From Roseobacter sp. HKCCD6576-2 (GTDB lineage Bacteria > Pseudomonadota > Alphaproteobacteria > Rhodobacterales > Rhodobacteraceae), in assembly GCF_013179285.1 (NCBI RefSeq), contig NZ_WVNW01000003.1, positions 359,095 through 423,094 of the forward strand: a DNA stretch of 64,000 bases, read 5' to 3'. The position numbers and the translations under genes were made by a program. Of this stretch, positions 26,665-36,626 are shown in pieces. Within the stretch, counting starts at the first letter, position 1. Every line of letters starts with the position of its first letter. Under the pieces are notes generated by a model. It saw nothing but the letters and a program-made list of their open reading frames with translations, made no database searches and had not been told where the DNA came from.

Positions 26665-27984
26665 ATGTACCTGAAGACCGCGCTTGGCGCGTCGAGTGCG
26701 CTTGCGCTCTGCGTTGCCGCCACCGCCGCGATGGCGGAGTCCCATGCCACAACCATCACAATCGCCACCGTGAACAACGGCGATATGATCCGGATGCAGG
26801 GCTACACCGATCAATTCACCGACCAGACCGGCATCAATGTCGAATGGGTGACGCTGGAAGAGAACGTGCTGCGTCAGCGTGTGACCACAGACATCACCAC
26901 AAATGGTGGTCAGTTCGACATCATGACCATCGGTATGTACGAGACCCCGATCTGGGGCGCAAATGGCTGGCTCGTACCGCTCGACAACCTATCGGAAGAA
27001 TATGACGTCGACGACATTCTGCCTGCCATGCGTGGTGGGCTCAGCCATGACGGCACGCTTTATGCCGCGCCATTCTATGGCGAAAGCTCCATGGTCATGT
27101 ACCGCACCGACCTGATGGAAGCCGCCGGGCTAGAGATGCCTGACGCGCCGACATGGGAGTTCATCCGCGAAGCTGCGGCCGCCATGACCGACCGCGACAA
27201 CGACATCAACGGCATCTGCCTGCGTGGCAAGGCCGGTTGGGGTGAGGGCGGGGCCTTCATCACCGTCACCGCCAACTCTTTCGGGGCACGCTGGTTCGAT
27301 GAAGACTGGAACGCGCAGTTTGATCAGCCGGAATGGGCCGAAGCGCTGAACTTCTTTGTCGATATGATGAGCGAGTCTGGCCCTCCTGGCTACGCAACGA
27401 ATGGGTTCAACGAAAACCTGTCGCTGTTCCAGCAAGGCCGCTGTGGCATGTGGATCGACGCGACTGTCGCGGCGTCTTTCGTGACCAACCCCGACGACTC
27501 CACTGTTGCCGACTCCGTCAGCTTCGCCCTGGCCCCCGATACCGGCCTTGGCAAACGGTCCAACTGGCTTTGGGCCTGGGCCCTGGCGATCCCGGCGGGC
27601 ACGCAGCAAGCTGATGCCGCGTTGCAGTTCATCGAATGGGCCACATCGACCGGCTATATCGAGCTTGTCGCTGAAAACGAAGGTTGGGCCAATGTGCCGC
27701 CGGGCGCGCGCACCTCGCTCTACGAGACCCCGGAATATCAAGAGGTCCCGTTTGCGCAGATGACGCTCGACTCGATCAACGCGGCGGATCCGACGAACCC
27801 GACCGTCGATCCGGTGCCCTATGTCGGCATCCAGTTCGTCGCCATTCCGGAGTTCGCTGGTATCGCCACCGAGGTCAGCCAGGAATTCTCGGCGGCCTAT
27901 GCGGGTCAGCAGACCGTTGAAGAGGCTCTCGAAAATGCCCAGGCGCTGACCAACGACGCGATGGAAGCGGCGGGCTACCGCTAA
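26665..27984 (+). CDS. smoE: Sorbitol/mannitol ABC transporter substrate-binding protein
   Basis: A 439-residue periplasmic family-1 sugar-binding protein. A signal peptide (SALALCVAATAAMAES) is followed by the binding-protein core (FTDQTGINVEWVTLEENVLRQ, GGQFDIMTIGMYE). The ATG at 26665 lies 6 nt after GGGAGGA. It delivers sorbitol or mannitol to SmoFGK. It is the first gene of smoEFGKS-mtlK. A hairpin follows it, in line with the higher expression usual for binding proteins. Confidence 0.92.
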   Translation: MYLKTALGASSALALCVAATAAMAESHATTITIATVNNGDMIRMQGYTDQFTDQTGINVEWVTLEENVLRQRVTTDITTNGGQFDIMTIGMYETPIWGANGWLVPLDNLSEEYDVDDILPAMRGGLSHDGTLYAAPFYGESSMVMYRTDLMEAAGLEMPDAPTWEFIREAAAAMTDRDNDINGICLRGKAGWGEGGAFITVTANSFGARWFDEDWNAQFDQPEWAEALNFFVDMMSESGPPGYATNGFNENLSLFQQGRCGMWIDATVAASFVTNPDDSTVADSVSFALAPDTGLGKRSNWLWAWALAIPAGTQQADAALQFIEWATSTGYIELVAENEGWANVPPGARTSLYETPEYQEVPFAQMTLDSINAADPTNPTVDPVPYVGIQFVAIPEFAGIATEVSQEFSAAYAGQQTVEEALENAQALTNDAMEAAGYR

Positions 27985-28004
27985 ACCTTCGCGCACGCAG
28001 CTCC

Positions 28005-28029
28005 GTGGGGCGGGTCCGTCCTGCCTCAC
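28005..28029 (+). promoter_or_regulatory. Stem-loop after smoE
   Basis: GTGGGGCGGG (28005-28014) and CCTGCCTCAC (28020-28029) pair over 10 bp, two pairs being G-U, around TCCGT; GGGTTTTCTC follows. It lies 20 nt after smoE and 77 nt before smoF. Such hairpins after binding-protein genes act as partial terminators or 3'-end protectors. Confidence 0.5.
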
Positions 28030-28105
28030 GGGTTTTCTCGGCCAATCCTGCTAATCTGTCACTGTCCCGCGCGGGATCTGCCCCGCCAACATGAGAGATG
28101 TCCCC

Positions 28106-28984
28106 ATGGCGACCCAACATTCCCGTTCTGCAGCAAGACTGATGATGGCGCCCGCCGTGATCCTGCTCCTGGGCTGGATGCTGGTGCCGCTGACCATGAC
28201 GCTCTACTTCTCGTTCAAGAGATACCTGCCGATGCGGGGGGACTCGCTGGAACGGGGCCTCGATTGGGTCGGGTTTGAGAATTACGTCCGCTTCATCGGA
28301 TCAAGCTCGTTTTGGCCAAGCGTGCAGGCCACGCTCCTGATCGTCGGTGGGGTTTTGGTCATCACGGTGGTTCTGGGCGTTCTGCTGGCGATCCTTCTCG
28401 ACCAACCGTTCTGGGGGCAGGGCATCGTCCGAATCCTCGTGATCGCACCCTTCTTCGTGATGCCAACGGTGACCGCGCTGGTCTGGAAGAACATGTTCAT
28501 GGACCCGGTGAACGGCATGTTCGCCCATCTGTGGCGGTTCTTCGGGGCTGAGCCAGTCTCTTGGCTCTCGGACGCCTCGGTGGAGTCGATCATCCTGATC
28601 GTGTCCTGGCAGTGGCTGCCCTTTGCGACGCTGATCTTGCTCACCGCGATCCAGTCGCTCGACAGTGAACAGCTTGAGGCCGCTGAGATGGACGGCGCCC
28701 CGGTTCTGGCCCGCTTCTTCTATATTGTGCTGCCGCATCTGGGGCGGGCGATCACCATCGTTATCCTGATCCAGACGATCTTCCTTTTGTCGATTTTCGC
28801 CGAAATCTTCGTGACCACGGGCGGGTCCTTCGGCACCCGGACGCTGACCTATCTGATCTTCCAGCGGGTCGTGGACAGCCAGAATATCGGCCTCGGATCG
28901 GCGGGCGGTGTCTACGCCATCATCCTCGCCAATATCATCGCGCTCTTCCTGATGCGCATCGTTGGCAAGAACTTGGATCGGTAG
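28106..28984 (+). CDS. smoF: Sorbitol/mannitol ABC transporter permease
   Basis: A 292-residue inner-membrane permease of the MalF type with six predicted spans (LMMAPAVILLLGWMLVPLTM, VLVITVVLGVLLAILL and so on). The cytoplasmic EAA loop reads EQLEAAEMDGAPVLARFFYI. ATG 28106 is preferred; an in-frame ATG at 28091 would add five residues. It pairs with SmoG to form the channel. The C-terminus runs to 9 nt before smoG. Confidence 0.92.
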   Translation: MATQHSRSAARLMMAPAVILLLGWMLVPLTMTLYFSFKRYLPMRGDSLERGLDWVGFENYVRFIGSSSFWPSVQATLLIVGGVLVITVVLGVLLAILLDQPFWGQGIVRILVIAPFFVMPTVTALVWKNMFMDPVNGMFAHLWRFFGAEPVSWLSDASVESIILIVSWQWLPFATLILLTAIQSLDSEQLEAAEMDGAPVLARFFYIVLPHLGRAITIVILIQTIFLLSIFAEIFVTTGGSFGTRTLTYLIFQRVVDSQNIGLGSAGGVYAIILANIIALFLMRIVGKNLDR

Positions 28985-28993
28985 GGGGCGGAT

Positions 28994-29824
28994 ATGGCAC
29001 GCGCAGTTTCCACACGTCGCAAGATCATCACCACCACAGTTGCTTGGGTGATCGGGCTGCTGATCTTCTTTCCAATATATTGGACGATCCTGACCAGCTT
29101 CAAAACCGAAGCGCAAGCCATCGCTAACCCGCCGCTGTTTTTCAACTTCGATTGGACGCTGGAAAACTACAGCGTTGTGCAGGAGCGCTCGGACTATATG
29201 CGCTTCCTGTGGAACTCGGTGATCATCGCCGGCGGCTCGACGCTTCTGGGCATCCTGATCGCGGTGCCCGCCGCCTGGTCCATGGCTTTTGTCCCGTCAC
29301 GCCGGACCAAGGACATCCTGCTCTGGATGCTGTCCACCAAAATGCTGCCCGCTGTTGGCGTGCTCTACCCGATTTCGCTTATCTTCGTGCAGTTCAACCT
29401 GCTCGACACCCGTATCGGCCTGATCCTGGTGCTGATGCTGATCAACCTGCCGATCATCGTCTGGATGCTCTACACCTATTTCAAGGAAATCCCGGTCGAT
29501 ATCCTCGAAGCGGCGCGTATGGACGGGGCAGGCTTGCGCGAGGAAATCCTCTTCGTGCTGACGCCCATGGCGATCCCAGGCATTGCCTCCACCATCCTGT
29601 TGAATGTCATTCTCGCGTGGAACGAGGCGTTCTGGACGCTAAACCTGACGGCGGCTGGCGCAGCCCCGCTCACCGCGTTCATCGCCAGCTATTCCAGCCC
29701 CGAGGGCCTGTTTTACGCCAAGCTCAGCGCGGCCTCGACTATGGCGATCGCGCCGATCCTCATCCTTGGCTGGTTCAGCCAGAAACAACTCGTCCGCGGC
29801 CTGACCTTCGGCGCGGTGAAATAA
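28994..29824 (+). CDS. smoG: Sorbitol/mannitol ABC transporter permease
   Basis: A 276-residue MalG-type permease. The N-terminal span reads VAWVIGLLIFFPIYWTILTS, and the EAA loop reads DILEAARMDGAGLREEILFV. GGGGGCGGAT lies before the ATG. It is the second transmembrane subunit for polyol uptake and lies 12 nt before smoK. Confidence 0.92.
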   Translation: MARAVSTRRKIITTTVAWVIGLLIFFPIYWTILTSFKTEAQAIANPPLFFNFDWTLENYSVVQERSDYMRFLWNSVIIAGGSTLLGILIAVPAAWSMAFVPSRRTKDILLWMLSTKMLPAVGVLYPISLIFVQFNLLDTRIGLILVLMLINLPIIVWMLYTYFKEIPVDILEAARMDGAGLREEILFVLTPMAIPGIASTILLNVILAWNEAFWTLNLTAAGAAPLTAFIASYSSPEGLFYAKLSAASTMAIAPILILGWFSQKQLVRGLTFGAVK

Positions 29825-29836
29825 GGGAGCGGACCG

Positions 29837-30841
29837 ATGGGACGCATCACACTCGACAAGGTCCGCAAATCCTTCGGGGAGGTGGAGGTCATTCCACCGC
29901 TCGATCTGACCATCGAAGACGGGGAGTTTGTGGTCTTTGTCGGCCCATCGGGCTGCGGCAAGTCCACGCTTCTGCGCCTGATCGCGGGGCTTGAGGATGT
30001 CAGCGGCGGGGAAATCCGCATCGACGGGCAGGACGCGACCGAGGTGCCGCCCGCCAAGCGCGGCCTCGCCATGGTGTTTCAGAGCTACGCGCTGTACCCG
30101 CATATGTCTGTGCGAAAGAACATCGCTTTCCCGCTGCGCATGGCGAAACTGGATGCTGCCGAGCAGAAACGTAGGGTCGAGGCGGCGGCGGATGTGTTGA
30201 ACCTCACTGACTATCTCGACCGGCGGCCTGGGCAGCTTTCGGGCGGGCAGCGGCAACGGGTCGCTATCGGGCGCGCCATTGTGCGCGAACCGGCGGCGTT
30301 TCTGTTTGACGAGCCGCTCTCGAACCTCGACGCGGCGCTTCGCGTCGGTATGCGGCTGGAAATCTCAGAGCTGCATGAACGGCTCAAGACCACGATGATC
30401 TATGTCACCCACGATCAGGTCGAGGCCATGACCATGGCTGACAAGATCGTGGTGCTGCGTGCTGGCAATATCGAGCAGGTCGGATCGCCACTGGAGCTTT
30501 ACCGCACCCCACGCAACCTCTTCGTTGCCGGGTTCATCGGCTCGCCCAAGATGAACTTGATCGGCGGGGCCATCGCCGCCGCACAGAATGCCACGACCAT
30601 CGGCATCCGGCCCGAACATGTGCGTGTGTCGTCGGAGGCGGGCGACTGGCCAGGCAAGGTAGGTGTCTCGGAGCATCTGGGCTCCGACACATTTTTCCAT
30701 GTCACCTGCGAGGGGATCGACGAACCGGTGACCGTGCGCGTTGGCGGCGAGGTTGATCTGCATTACGGAGATCAAATCTTCCTAAGCCCAGACCTTGACC
30801 ATCTGCACCGGTTCGGCGCTGACGGACTCCGGATCGCGTGA
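29837..30841 (+). CDS. smoK: Sorbitol/mannitol ABC transporter ATPase (MalK/UgpC type)
   Basis: A 334-residue ATPase. Walker A is [11 protein letters not shown], the Q-loop is in [11 protein letters not shown], the signature is LSGGQRQR, Walker B is [12 protein letters not shown] and the H-loop is in [11 protein letters not shown]-terminal OB/TOBE-type domain follows from about residue 235 ([22 protein letters not shown]), as in MalK. Its stop overlaps the smoS start (TGATG). Confidence 0.93.
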   Translation: MGRITLDKVRKSFGEVEVIPPLDLTIEDGEFVVFVGPSGCGKSTLLRLIAGLEDVSGGEIRIDGQDATEVPPAKRGLAMVFQSYALYPHMSVRKNIAFPLRMAKLDAAEQKRRVEAAADVLNLTDYLDRRPGQLSGGQRQRVAIGRAIVREPAAFLFDEPLSNLDAALRVGMRLEISELHERLKTTMIYVTHDQVEAMTMADKIVVLRAGNIEQVGSPLELYRTPRNLFVAGFIGSPKMNLIGGAIAAAQNATTIGIRPEHVRVSSEAGDWPGKVGVSEHLGSDTFFHVTCEGIDEPVTVRVGGEVDLHYGDQIFLSPDLDHLHRFGADGLRIA

Positions 30842-31611
30842 TGCGACTGGAGGGTAAATCGGCGCTGATCACGGGGGCGGCCCGTGGCATCGGCAGGGCC
30901 TTTGCCGAGGCCTATGTTCGCGAAGGGGCGCGCGTTGCGATTGCGGATATCGACATTGCGCGCGCGCGTACCACGGCGGCGGAGATCGGGGACGCGGCTA
31001 TTGCCGTTGAGTTGGATGTAACCAAGCAGGACAGCATCGACGCAGCGGTGACCGAGACGGTCGCGCATTTAGGCCAGATCGACATCCTGATCAACAACGC
31101 CGCGATTTTCACCGCCGCGCCCCTTATCGAGATCGACCGCGCCGACTATCAGCGCGTTTTCGAAATCAATGTGAGCGGCACGCTCTTCATGATGCAGGCC
31201 GTTGCCCGGCATATGATCGACCAGGGCATCAAAGGCCGGATCATCAACATGGCCTCGCAGGCTGGCCGGCGTGGTGAGGCCTTGGTTGCTGTTTACTGCG
31301 CCACAAAGGCCGCAGTGATCAGCCTGACGCAATCGGCGGGCCTAAACCTTATCCAACACGGCATCAATGTGAACGCGATCGCGCCGGGTGTGGTTGATGG
31401 AGAGCATTGGGATGGCGTTGACGCATTCTTCGCCAAATACGAGGGCAAAGCGCCCGGCCAGAAGAAGAAGGAAGTGGGTGAAGCCGTGCCCTACGGGCGT
31501 ATGGGACGGGCCGAAGACCTTACCGGCATGGCGATTTTCTTGGCCAGCGATGAGGCCGATTACATCGTCGCGCAATGCTACAATGTCGATGGCGGTCAAT
31601 GGATGAGCTGA
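30841..31611 (+). CDS. smoS: Sorbitol (glucitol) dehydrogenase, SDR family
   Basis: A 256-residue short-chain dehydrogenase with the cofactor motif TGAARGIG, INNAA, a catalytic Ser in NMASQAGRRGE and YCATK. Position in the operon and the IAPGVVDGEHWDGVD segment match the Rhodobacter SmoS sorbitol dehydrogenase, which makes fructose from sorbitol with NAD. ATG 30841 overlaps the smoK stop; GTG 30838 is the alternative. It overlaps mtlK by 13 nt. Confidence 0.92.
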   Translation: MRLEGKSALITGAARGIGRAFAEAYVREGARVAIADIDIARARTTAAEIGDAAIAVELDVTKQDSIDAAVTETVAHLGQIDILINNAAIFTAAPLIEIDRADYQRVFEINVSGTLFMMQAVARHMIDQGIKGRIINMASQAGRRGEALVAVYCATKAAVISLTQSAGLNLIQHGINVNAIAPGVVDGEHWDGVDAFFAKYEGKAPGQKKKEVGEAVPYGRMGRAEDLTGMAIFLASDEADYIVAQCYNVDGGQWMS

Positions 31612-33104
31612 AGCCAGATCAGGCACCGGCTCCGGTGCCTTTGTCGAACGCGACGCTCGACCATCTCCCTGCGGGTGTCGACCAACCGACCTATGACCGG
31701 ACCCTTCTGACCCCCGGGATCGTGCATATCGGGCTGGGCAATTTCCACCGGGCGCATCAGGCCTGGTATCTGCATCGCTTGATGCAACAGGGAGAGGCGC
31801 TGGATTGGGCCATTCTCGGCGCAGGTGTCCGCCCATACGACGCCGAAATGCGGCAGAAACTGATCGCGCAGGATTGCCTCACAACGCTGATTGAACTGGC
31901 CCCCGACCAGTGTTCCGCCGAAGTGACCGGCCCGATGATCGACTATCTGCCAATCGAAGAGGGCAACGGCCCGCTGATTGCCGCGATGGCCGATCCCGCG
32001 ATCCGCATCGTCGCGCTCACCGTGACGGAGGGGGGGTATTACATCGACCCCGTGTCGGGCGGCCTCGACATCACACATCCCGATATACGCCATGATGCCG
32101 AGACGCCTCGGCGCCCGCACACCGCCTTCGGCGCCATGGTCGCCGCCTTGCGTCTGCGGCGGGCGAACGGTCACCCGCCTTTCACGGGGCTAAGCTGCGA
32201 CAATCTCAGCGGCAATGGGGCGATCCTGCGTCGCACCGTGACGGGGCTTGCGCGGCTGAGTGATCCCGACCTTGCCGATTGGATTGATGCCGAGGGGGCG
32301 TTCCCCAACTCGATGGTCGATTGCATCGTGCCTGCGACCGGCCCCGCAGAACTCTCACGCGCGCGGGATTTCGGCATCACCGACGCGGCCCCGGTGAGCC
32401 ACGAAAACTTCCGGCAATGGGTTCTGGAAGATACGTTCTGCGCCGGTCGTCCGGATTTGGACAAGATCGGTGCGACCTTCACCGACGACGTGCATCCCTA
32501 CGAAATGATGAAGATCCGCATTCTCAATGGCGGGCATCAGGTCTTGGCCAATGCAGGCGAACTTCTGTCTCTCGCCACCATCGCCGATTGTATGGCGCAT
32601 GCACCGCTATTGGCCTTCTTTCGCAAGGTTCAGACAGAAGAGATCCTGCCCTATGTCAACGTGGTTCCCGGCCTAACTGCTGAGGCGTATCTCGCCCTGA
32701 TCGAACGCCGCTTTTCCAACCCGGCGATCCGAGACACGACCCGCCGGGTGGCCTTCGACGGGTCGTCTCGCCATCCGGGCTTCATCCTTCCAGTGCTGCG
32801 AAGCGCGCGCGCTGAAGGCGGGTCTATTGAGGGGCTTGCCCTCGTCGAGGCACTTTGGGCGCGCATGTGCGCCGGAGTCCGAGAGGACGGAACAGAGATC
32901 GAAGCGAACGACCCGCAATGGACGCAGCTTCAACGCGTGGCCGAAGAGGCCAAGATCCGACCCCTGGCATGGCTCGAACAAGCTGGATTTTACGGCGATC
33001 TTGCGGATGATCCGGTTTTCTCGCAGACGTTTGAACGCTGGCTCGCCCTGATCTGGCGGCGCGGGCCCCAAGAGGCGCTTGCGACATATCTCGACCGGGC
33101 TTGA
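31599..33104 (+). CDS. mtlK: Mannitol 2-dehydrogenase (long-chain polyol dehydrogenase)
   Basis: A 501-residue polyol dehydrogenase. The nucleotide-binding motif is IVHIGLGNFHRAHQ, and the catalytic core KIRILNGGHQVLAN holds the Lys, Asn and His of the mannitol-2-dehydrogenase family. It also has LSCDNLSGNG. It oxidises mannitol to fructose or arabitol to xylulose, the latter then being the substrate of XylB. The start at 31599 lies inside smoS; a weak site (GGCGGT) precedes it. It is the last gene of the operon. Confidence 0.92.
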   Translation: MDELKPDQAPAPVPLSNATLDHLPAGVDQPTYDRTLLTPGIVHIGLGNFHRAHQAWYLHRLMQQGEALDWAILGAGVRPYDAEMRQKLIAQDCLTTLIELAPDQCSAEVTGPMIDYLPIEEGNGPLIAAMADPAIRIVALTVTEGGYYIDPVSGGLDITHPDIRHDAETPRRPHTAFGAMVAALRLRRANGHPPFTGLSCDNLSGNGAILRRTVTGLARLSDPDLADWIDAEGAFPNSMVDCIVPATGPAELSRARDFGITDAAPVSHENFRQWVLEDTFCAGRPDLDKIGATFTDDVHPYEMMKIRILNGGHQVLANAGELLSLATIADCMAHAPLLAFFRKVQTEEILPYVNVVPGLTAEAYLALIERRFSNPAIRDTTRRVAFDGSSRHPGFILPVLRSARAEGGSIEGLALVEALWARMCAGVREDGTEIEANDPQWTQLQRVAEEAKIRPLAWLEQAGFYGDLADDPVFSQTFERWLALIWRRGPQEALATYLDRA

Positions 33105-33108
33105 AGTG

Positions 33109-33124
33109 CGGCAGGGCGCTGCCG
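33109..33124 (+). terminator. Weak hairpin after mtlK
   Basis: CGGCAG (33109-33114) and CTGCCG (33119-33124) form a perfect 6-bp stem with a GGCG loop just after the mtlK stop. There is no T-run, so termination strength is doubtful. Confidence 0.3.
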
Positions 33125-33616
33125 TCCCGAGACAATGCCGTCGGCTGGGCTTGTCGGCTTGCAGTAGGGCAGAGCCTCCGAGACGCTGCGCGTAATCGGT
33201 AGGAGGGGCAGGACAAGGCGACCATCGGGATCGTTTGCACCCTGATCAGAAGCTGGCCAGCAGGCGTGTGAACGCGTCGGTTCCTTATGATACTCCCTGG
33301 TTCGTGCCACATCGGTTCCATTCTGATCTTCCGTTTCCCAGACGCCAAGACAGATCTCAGCAATGGTGGGCGATTTGGGATATCCCTTTGATTTAATGAT
33401 GCTTTTCCAGGCCTGACGGATTGTCGCACGATGGCAATTGGGATGACTATTTGAGCTCAGTATCGGTTGCCTTTACGCCACACGCTCATAAAAATTCATT
33501 TTGATGATTTGCATGGTCTACATGAATGGCTGCGGCGCGCATACATGAACATAATCTCTTGTAGATGCAACTGTGTGTTTTCGAGCCTTGGCCGCAGGTG
33601 TCCGGTCGAGCAAGAA
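33125..33616. other. Gene-poor stretch downstream of mtlK
   Basis: About 490 nt with frequent stops in all frames and a shift to more AT-rich sequence from about 33360 onward. I see no convincing gene, promoter or repeat. It marks the left edge of the accessory region. Confidence 0.4.
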
Positions 33617-33817
33617 ATGGAAAGGAGCGGAGGCTTGAGGCAGTTTCATTCGGTTCGCTGCGCCGTTCAAGCGCAGGCTGATTTCCACGAGCTATGGCAT
33701 GGGCCTTCGCAGTTGGTAGATCGGGTCACCTTGATCAAAGGCGAGCGGGTTAGGGCCGATGGAGTTCTGCCGACGGTGGAAGCCGTGAGCGAGGTCCAAA
33801 AGGACCAGTTACGCTAA
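33617..33817 (+). CDS. Small protein upstream of the HlyD-like gene
   Basis: A possible 66-residue protein read from ATG 33617; TTG 33635, which follows GGAGCGGAGG, is the alternative start. It is polar, without a signal or membrane span (FHELWHGPSQLVDRVTLIKG). Its stop overlaps the start of the secretion-adaptor gene by 1 nt, the best argument that it is real. It may be the remnant of a larger gene of a type I secretion system. No family is recognised. Confidence 0.35.
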   Translation: MERSGGLRQFHSVRCAVQAQADFHELWHGPSQLVDRVTLIKGERVRADGVLPTVEAVSEVQKDQLR

Positions 33818-35109
33818 TGGACCGCAATGATCTGGATGCGCTCGCTGATGATCGCGAAGCGCGGGTGCATATTCGGGAGTCTCTGCTGCTCATCGTTGTT
33901 CTGGTCGCAATGCTTGCTGCTGTTGCATGGGCGGTTGTGGCTAAAGTCGAGGATGTCACGCATGTGCCGGGCCTTGTGGTTCCGCTCGGTGATCTTCAGC
34001 AGATCACCGCGGATAATGACGGGGTGATCAGCGAAATCTTCGTGTCAGAAGGCGACATCGTTGAGGCGGGTGCCGCATTGATCGAACTCGAAATTGTCAC
34101 GCAAAGCAGTCAATTTGACCGCGAACAGCAACGCGTCCTTGCGCTGCAGGCGCGTATTGCCCGATTAACAGCTGAGACTGGGGACGAACCGCTATCTTTC
34201 ACACCGGAGCTTGAGGCCAACGCGATCCAGTTTGTGGAGAGCGAGCGAGCGCTCTATGTCGCCCGGATGCAAGAGCACGAGGCCGATATCGCTGCGCTCA
34301 TGCAACGGCTTGATCAGAATCATCGCGATCGCGTCGAGGTGATGCGCGACCTGACAGTGGCACGCCGTGCCTCAGAACGCCTTAATGAGCAACTTGCGAT
34401 CATGACGCCGCTTGTTGACGCAGGGGTCGAACCAGAGACCTCCCTAGTTGACCTTCAGCGGCAGGAAGAGGCGCAAATCAGCCGTCGGTCGAGAGCCGAG
34501 GCCGCTTTGGGCCAGCTTGATGCCGACGCTACGGAGATCAATGAGATCGCCCGCGCAGTTGAGACCGGTTTTCGGGCGAATGCTTTTCAAGATCTCACGG
34601 CGGCAACTGAGGAACTAAACAGCTTACGCCGGTCACTGACTACGGGTGAAAGCCTTACCGCCCGCACCGCCCTACGCGCCGTCGATCGGGGAGTGGTGAA
34701 CACGCTACACCACCAGACGATTGGTGCCACTGTGCGCGCAGGCGAGAATCTTGTCGAGATCGGGCCCTTTGATGATCATCTTCAGGTGGAGGCCTACATT
34801 GCGCACCGATATATCGGACTGATTAAGCTGAACCAACCGGTCCGGGTCCAACTTACAGCCTATGACGTCACGCGATACGGTGCGCTTGATGGCAGGATTA
34901 CGCGGATCAGTCCGAATGCCGATAGACTGGATGGGCGCGAGCCGCCCGAAATGTTTGTTGCCGTCATCCAGACTGATGGTGCGATTTTGGACGCTGGCGG
35001 AGAGCAGGTTCGTATTCTTCCGGGGATGATCGCCGAGATTGACATTCGTGCGGGCGAGAGCTCGGTGATCGACTATCTGTTGGAGCCGATCATGGGGCTA
35101 TTCCCTTAG
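33817..35109 (+). CDS. HlyD-family periplasmic adaptor (type I secretion membrane fusion protein)
   Basis: A 430-residue adaptor with a short cytoplasmic N-terminus, one span (LLLIVVLVAMLAAVAWAVVA) and a lipoyl-like half-motif (DNDGVISEIFVSEGDIVEAGAALIELE region). A long coiled coil follows at about residues 95-260 (Gln/Glu/Arg-rich), and a C-terminal beta-barrel ends in PGMIAEIDIRAGESSVIDYLLEP. It would link an inner-membrane ABC exporter to TolC. No exporter ATPase lies beside it, so it is an orphan here. An RTX fragment at 59257 could be a former client elsewhere. Confidence 0.85.
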   Translation: MDRNDLDALADDREARVHIRESLLLIVVLVAMLAAVAWAVVAKVEDVTHVPGLVVPLGDLQQITADNDGVISEIFVSEGDIVEAGAALIELEIVTQSSQFDREQQRVLALQARIARLTAETGDEPLSFTPELEANAIQFVESERALYVARMQEHEADIAALMQRLDQNHRDRVEVMRDLTVARRASERLNEQLAIMTPLVDAGVEPETSLVDLQRQEEAQISRRSRAEAALGQLDADATEINEIARAVETGFRANAFQDLTAATEELNSLRRSLTTGESLTARTALRAVDRGVVNTLHHQTIGATVRAGENLVEIGPFDDHLQVEAYIAHRYIGLIKLNQPVRVQLTAYDVTRYGALDGRITRISPNADRLDGREPPEMFVAVIQTDGAILDAGGEQVRILPGMIAEIDIRAGESSVIDYLLEPIMGLFP

Positions 35110-35470
35110 CCCGGGACGGGTCGGCAGCAACTCAGCTATCGACTTCTCCTCCGCCCAAGGCCAGCGTGAGCAATCTGCGGTTCGCCAGTGGCGCCGTTTT
35201 GCCAAGCATAAGCGTCTCTCCAGCTGAATGGCGTCGCCAATATGCCCGCCTGTTGTTTGTGATGGTTGGGTTTGAGATGCCGCAACGTGCGCCCCACTGC
35301 TTCCTTGCCAGTACTTGACTGTTCATTTGGGTGAAGAATTTCTCCGAGACGCGACCTTCTCTAACCGGCCAGAATTCGTCGATCCCATGCAGATATTAAA
35401 CCCCAGATGACCGACCGTGTCGTACTCCAATACCTACTGGCACCGAACCGAACCCGTCATCGGCCCCAGA
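35110..35470. other. Non-coding stretch
   Basis: About 360 nt between the adaptor gene and the convergent winged-helix gene. A frame open for about 90 codons crosses 35040-35316, but it has no plausible start with a ribosome-binding site. No terminator or repeat was recognised. Confidence 0.35.
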
Positions 35471-35767
35471 TCAGATCTCTGCGCCTTTCGGCCCCAGTCT
35501 ATAGCGTTTGGTCTTATAGTTCGGCGCGGGTTCCAGATAGCCCTTCTCGATCAAGGAGCGGATCGTGCGGTTTAGGGTTGGTTGACTCATGCTGGCGGTA
35601 ATCGTGTGGTCGCGGATGTCTGCCGCTTCGGCATCGAGGTTGTTAACCTCATCGCTCAACAGTCGAACGACATATAGCACGTTGAGTTCATTTGCTGACA
35701 AAGACTGAAGCCCCAGGTCGCGCTCAAGCGTCGCGATCAACTCTCGAAGGCGGGCAACGGTGGTCAT
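35471..35767 (-). CDS. Small winged-helix (MarR-like) protein
   Basis: A 98-residue protein with helices followed by a winged-helix core: LSANELNVLYVVRLL, then the recognition helix SQPTLNRTIRSLIEKGYLE, and a wing (PNYKTKRYRLGPKG). This resembles MarR-type DNA-binding domains but lacks the long dimerisation helices. The start at 35767 (MTTVARLREL) is preferred over an in-frame ATG at 35785. It stands alone in the accessory region, and its targets are unknown. Confidence 0.6.
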   Translation of the reverse strand: MTTVARLRELIATLERDLGLQSLSANELNVLYVVRLLSDEVNNLDAEAADIRDHTITASMSQPTLNRTIRSLIEKGYLEPAPNYKTKRYRLGPKGAEI

Positions 35768-35785
35768 CTTGACTCTGTCTATCAT

Positions 35786-36626
35786 TCTATCATTGCTCTG
35801 ATCTGACCTAACTCCTTAACGACGAACATGGTGCATCGCGCGTCCGCGATGAGGCAAGGTTGACCCGAAACGTCTTGGTCAAATCGGCGGATTCACGACG
35901 CGCCTCTAACAACGGGATGCAACAAAATTCTTACTATTTTCTTATCACGCCGAATTTCCTAGCTCCAATGCTAAATCATCAGCTTGATCAAATTGTTTCT
36001 ATTTTGGAAATAGTTGAGATGGGCGGCAGATGTCAAGTCTGGGCTGTAGACACAAGATATGACGTGTGAGAGCGGTGCGATATTACGGCATCTGATGCAA
36101 TGAGCCGACATGCGCCGAGGTTTGGTCGCCAGAGGGCGCAATACATCGGCTTCGCGCGCATCTGACATGCGGTGAGCAATCGATCGCTTAGGTGCTAAAG
36201 ATCTGCGGTTTCCCCTTTCAGGGCTGGCGCAGCGGGGGCGATTTCCAAGCTAGACAAGGGGCTCTCGGGTGTTGATTGGCGCAGTTTCGGTGTGTTCTGG
36301 TCAGAAGGCGCAGATGGAGCTGGGCACGGAGAGTGAATGCGTCTCAGATGGAAACAATTTCCGAGTTAACGGCAGCAGCACTACCGGCCTGAGTCGTCGA
36401 AGTCAGGCGCTTATTAGGTGCGCCCAGGTTCAAGATTGGCGACATCTGGTGGAAACCGCCACCGATCCGTTGGCGGGATGCTATCAAGCGTTGCGCCTTG
36501 TCTTCTGGCACTAAACTTTGTGCATTGACGGGGATCAGGTGACGGGAGGCGTTTGGCGGATTGGGCGGATAACACTTTTATGCACCACGCTCTGTGTGAG
36601 CCGTGATTTGAGAGACGTTCTGATGG
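35786..36626. other. Long AT-rich non-coding stretch
   Basis: About 840 nt. The part at 35920-36070 is clearly AT-rich compared with the rest of the window. Frames open at 35860-36069 and 36269-36514 lack ribosome-binding sites and family resemblance. I see no tRNA, repeat or terminator. The composition suggests acquired DNA. Confidence 0.4.

Noticed and set aside
33467..33616. A longer N-terminal extension of the small protein before the HlyD-like gene
   Set aside because: The extension has no ribosome-binding site and a Cys-rich, improbable composition; later starts are better placed.
36269..36514. An 81-codon frame in the AT-rich stretch
   Set aside because: It has no ribosome-binding site, no family pattern and atypical composition.
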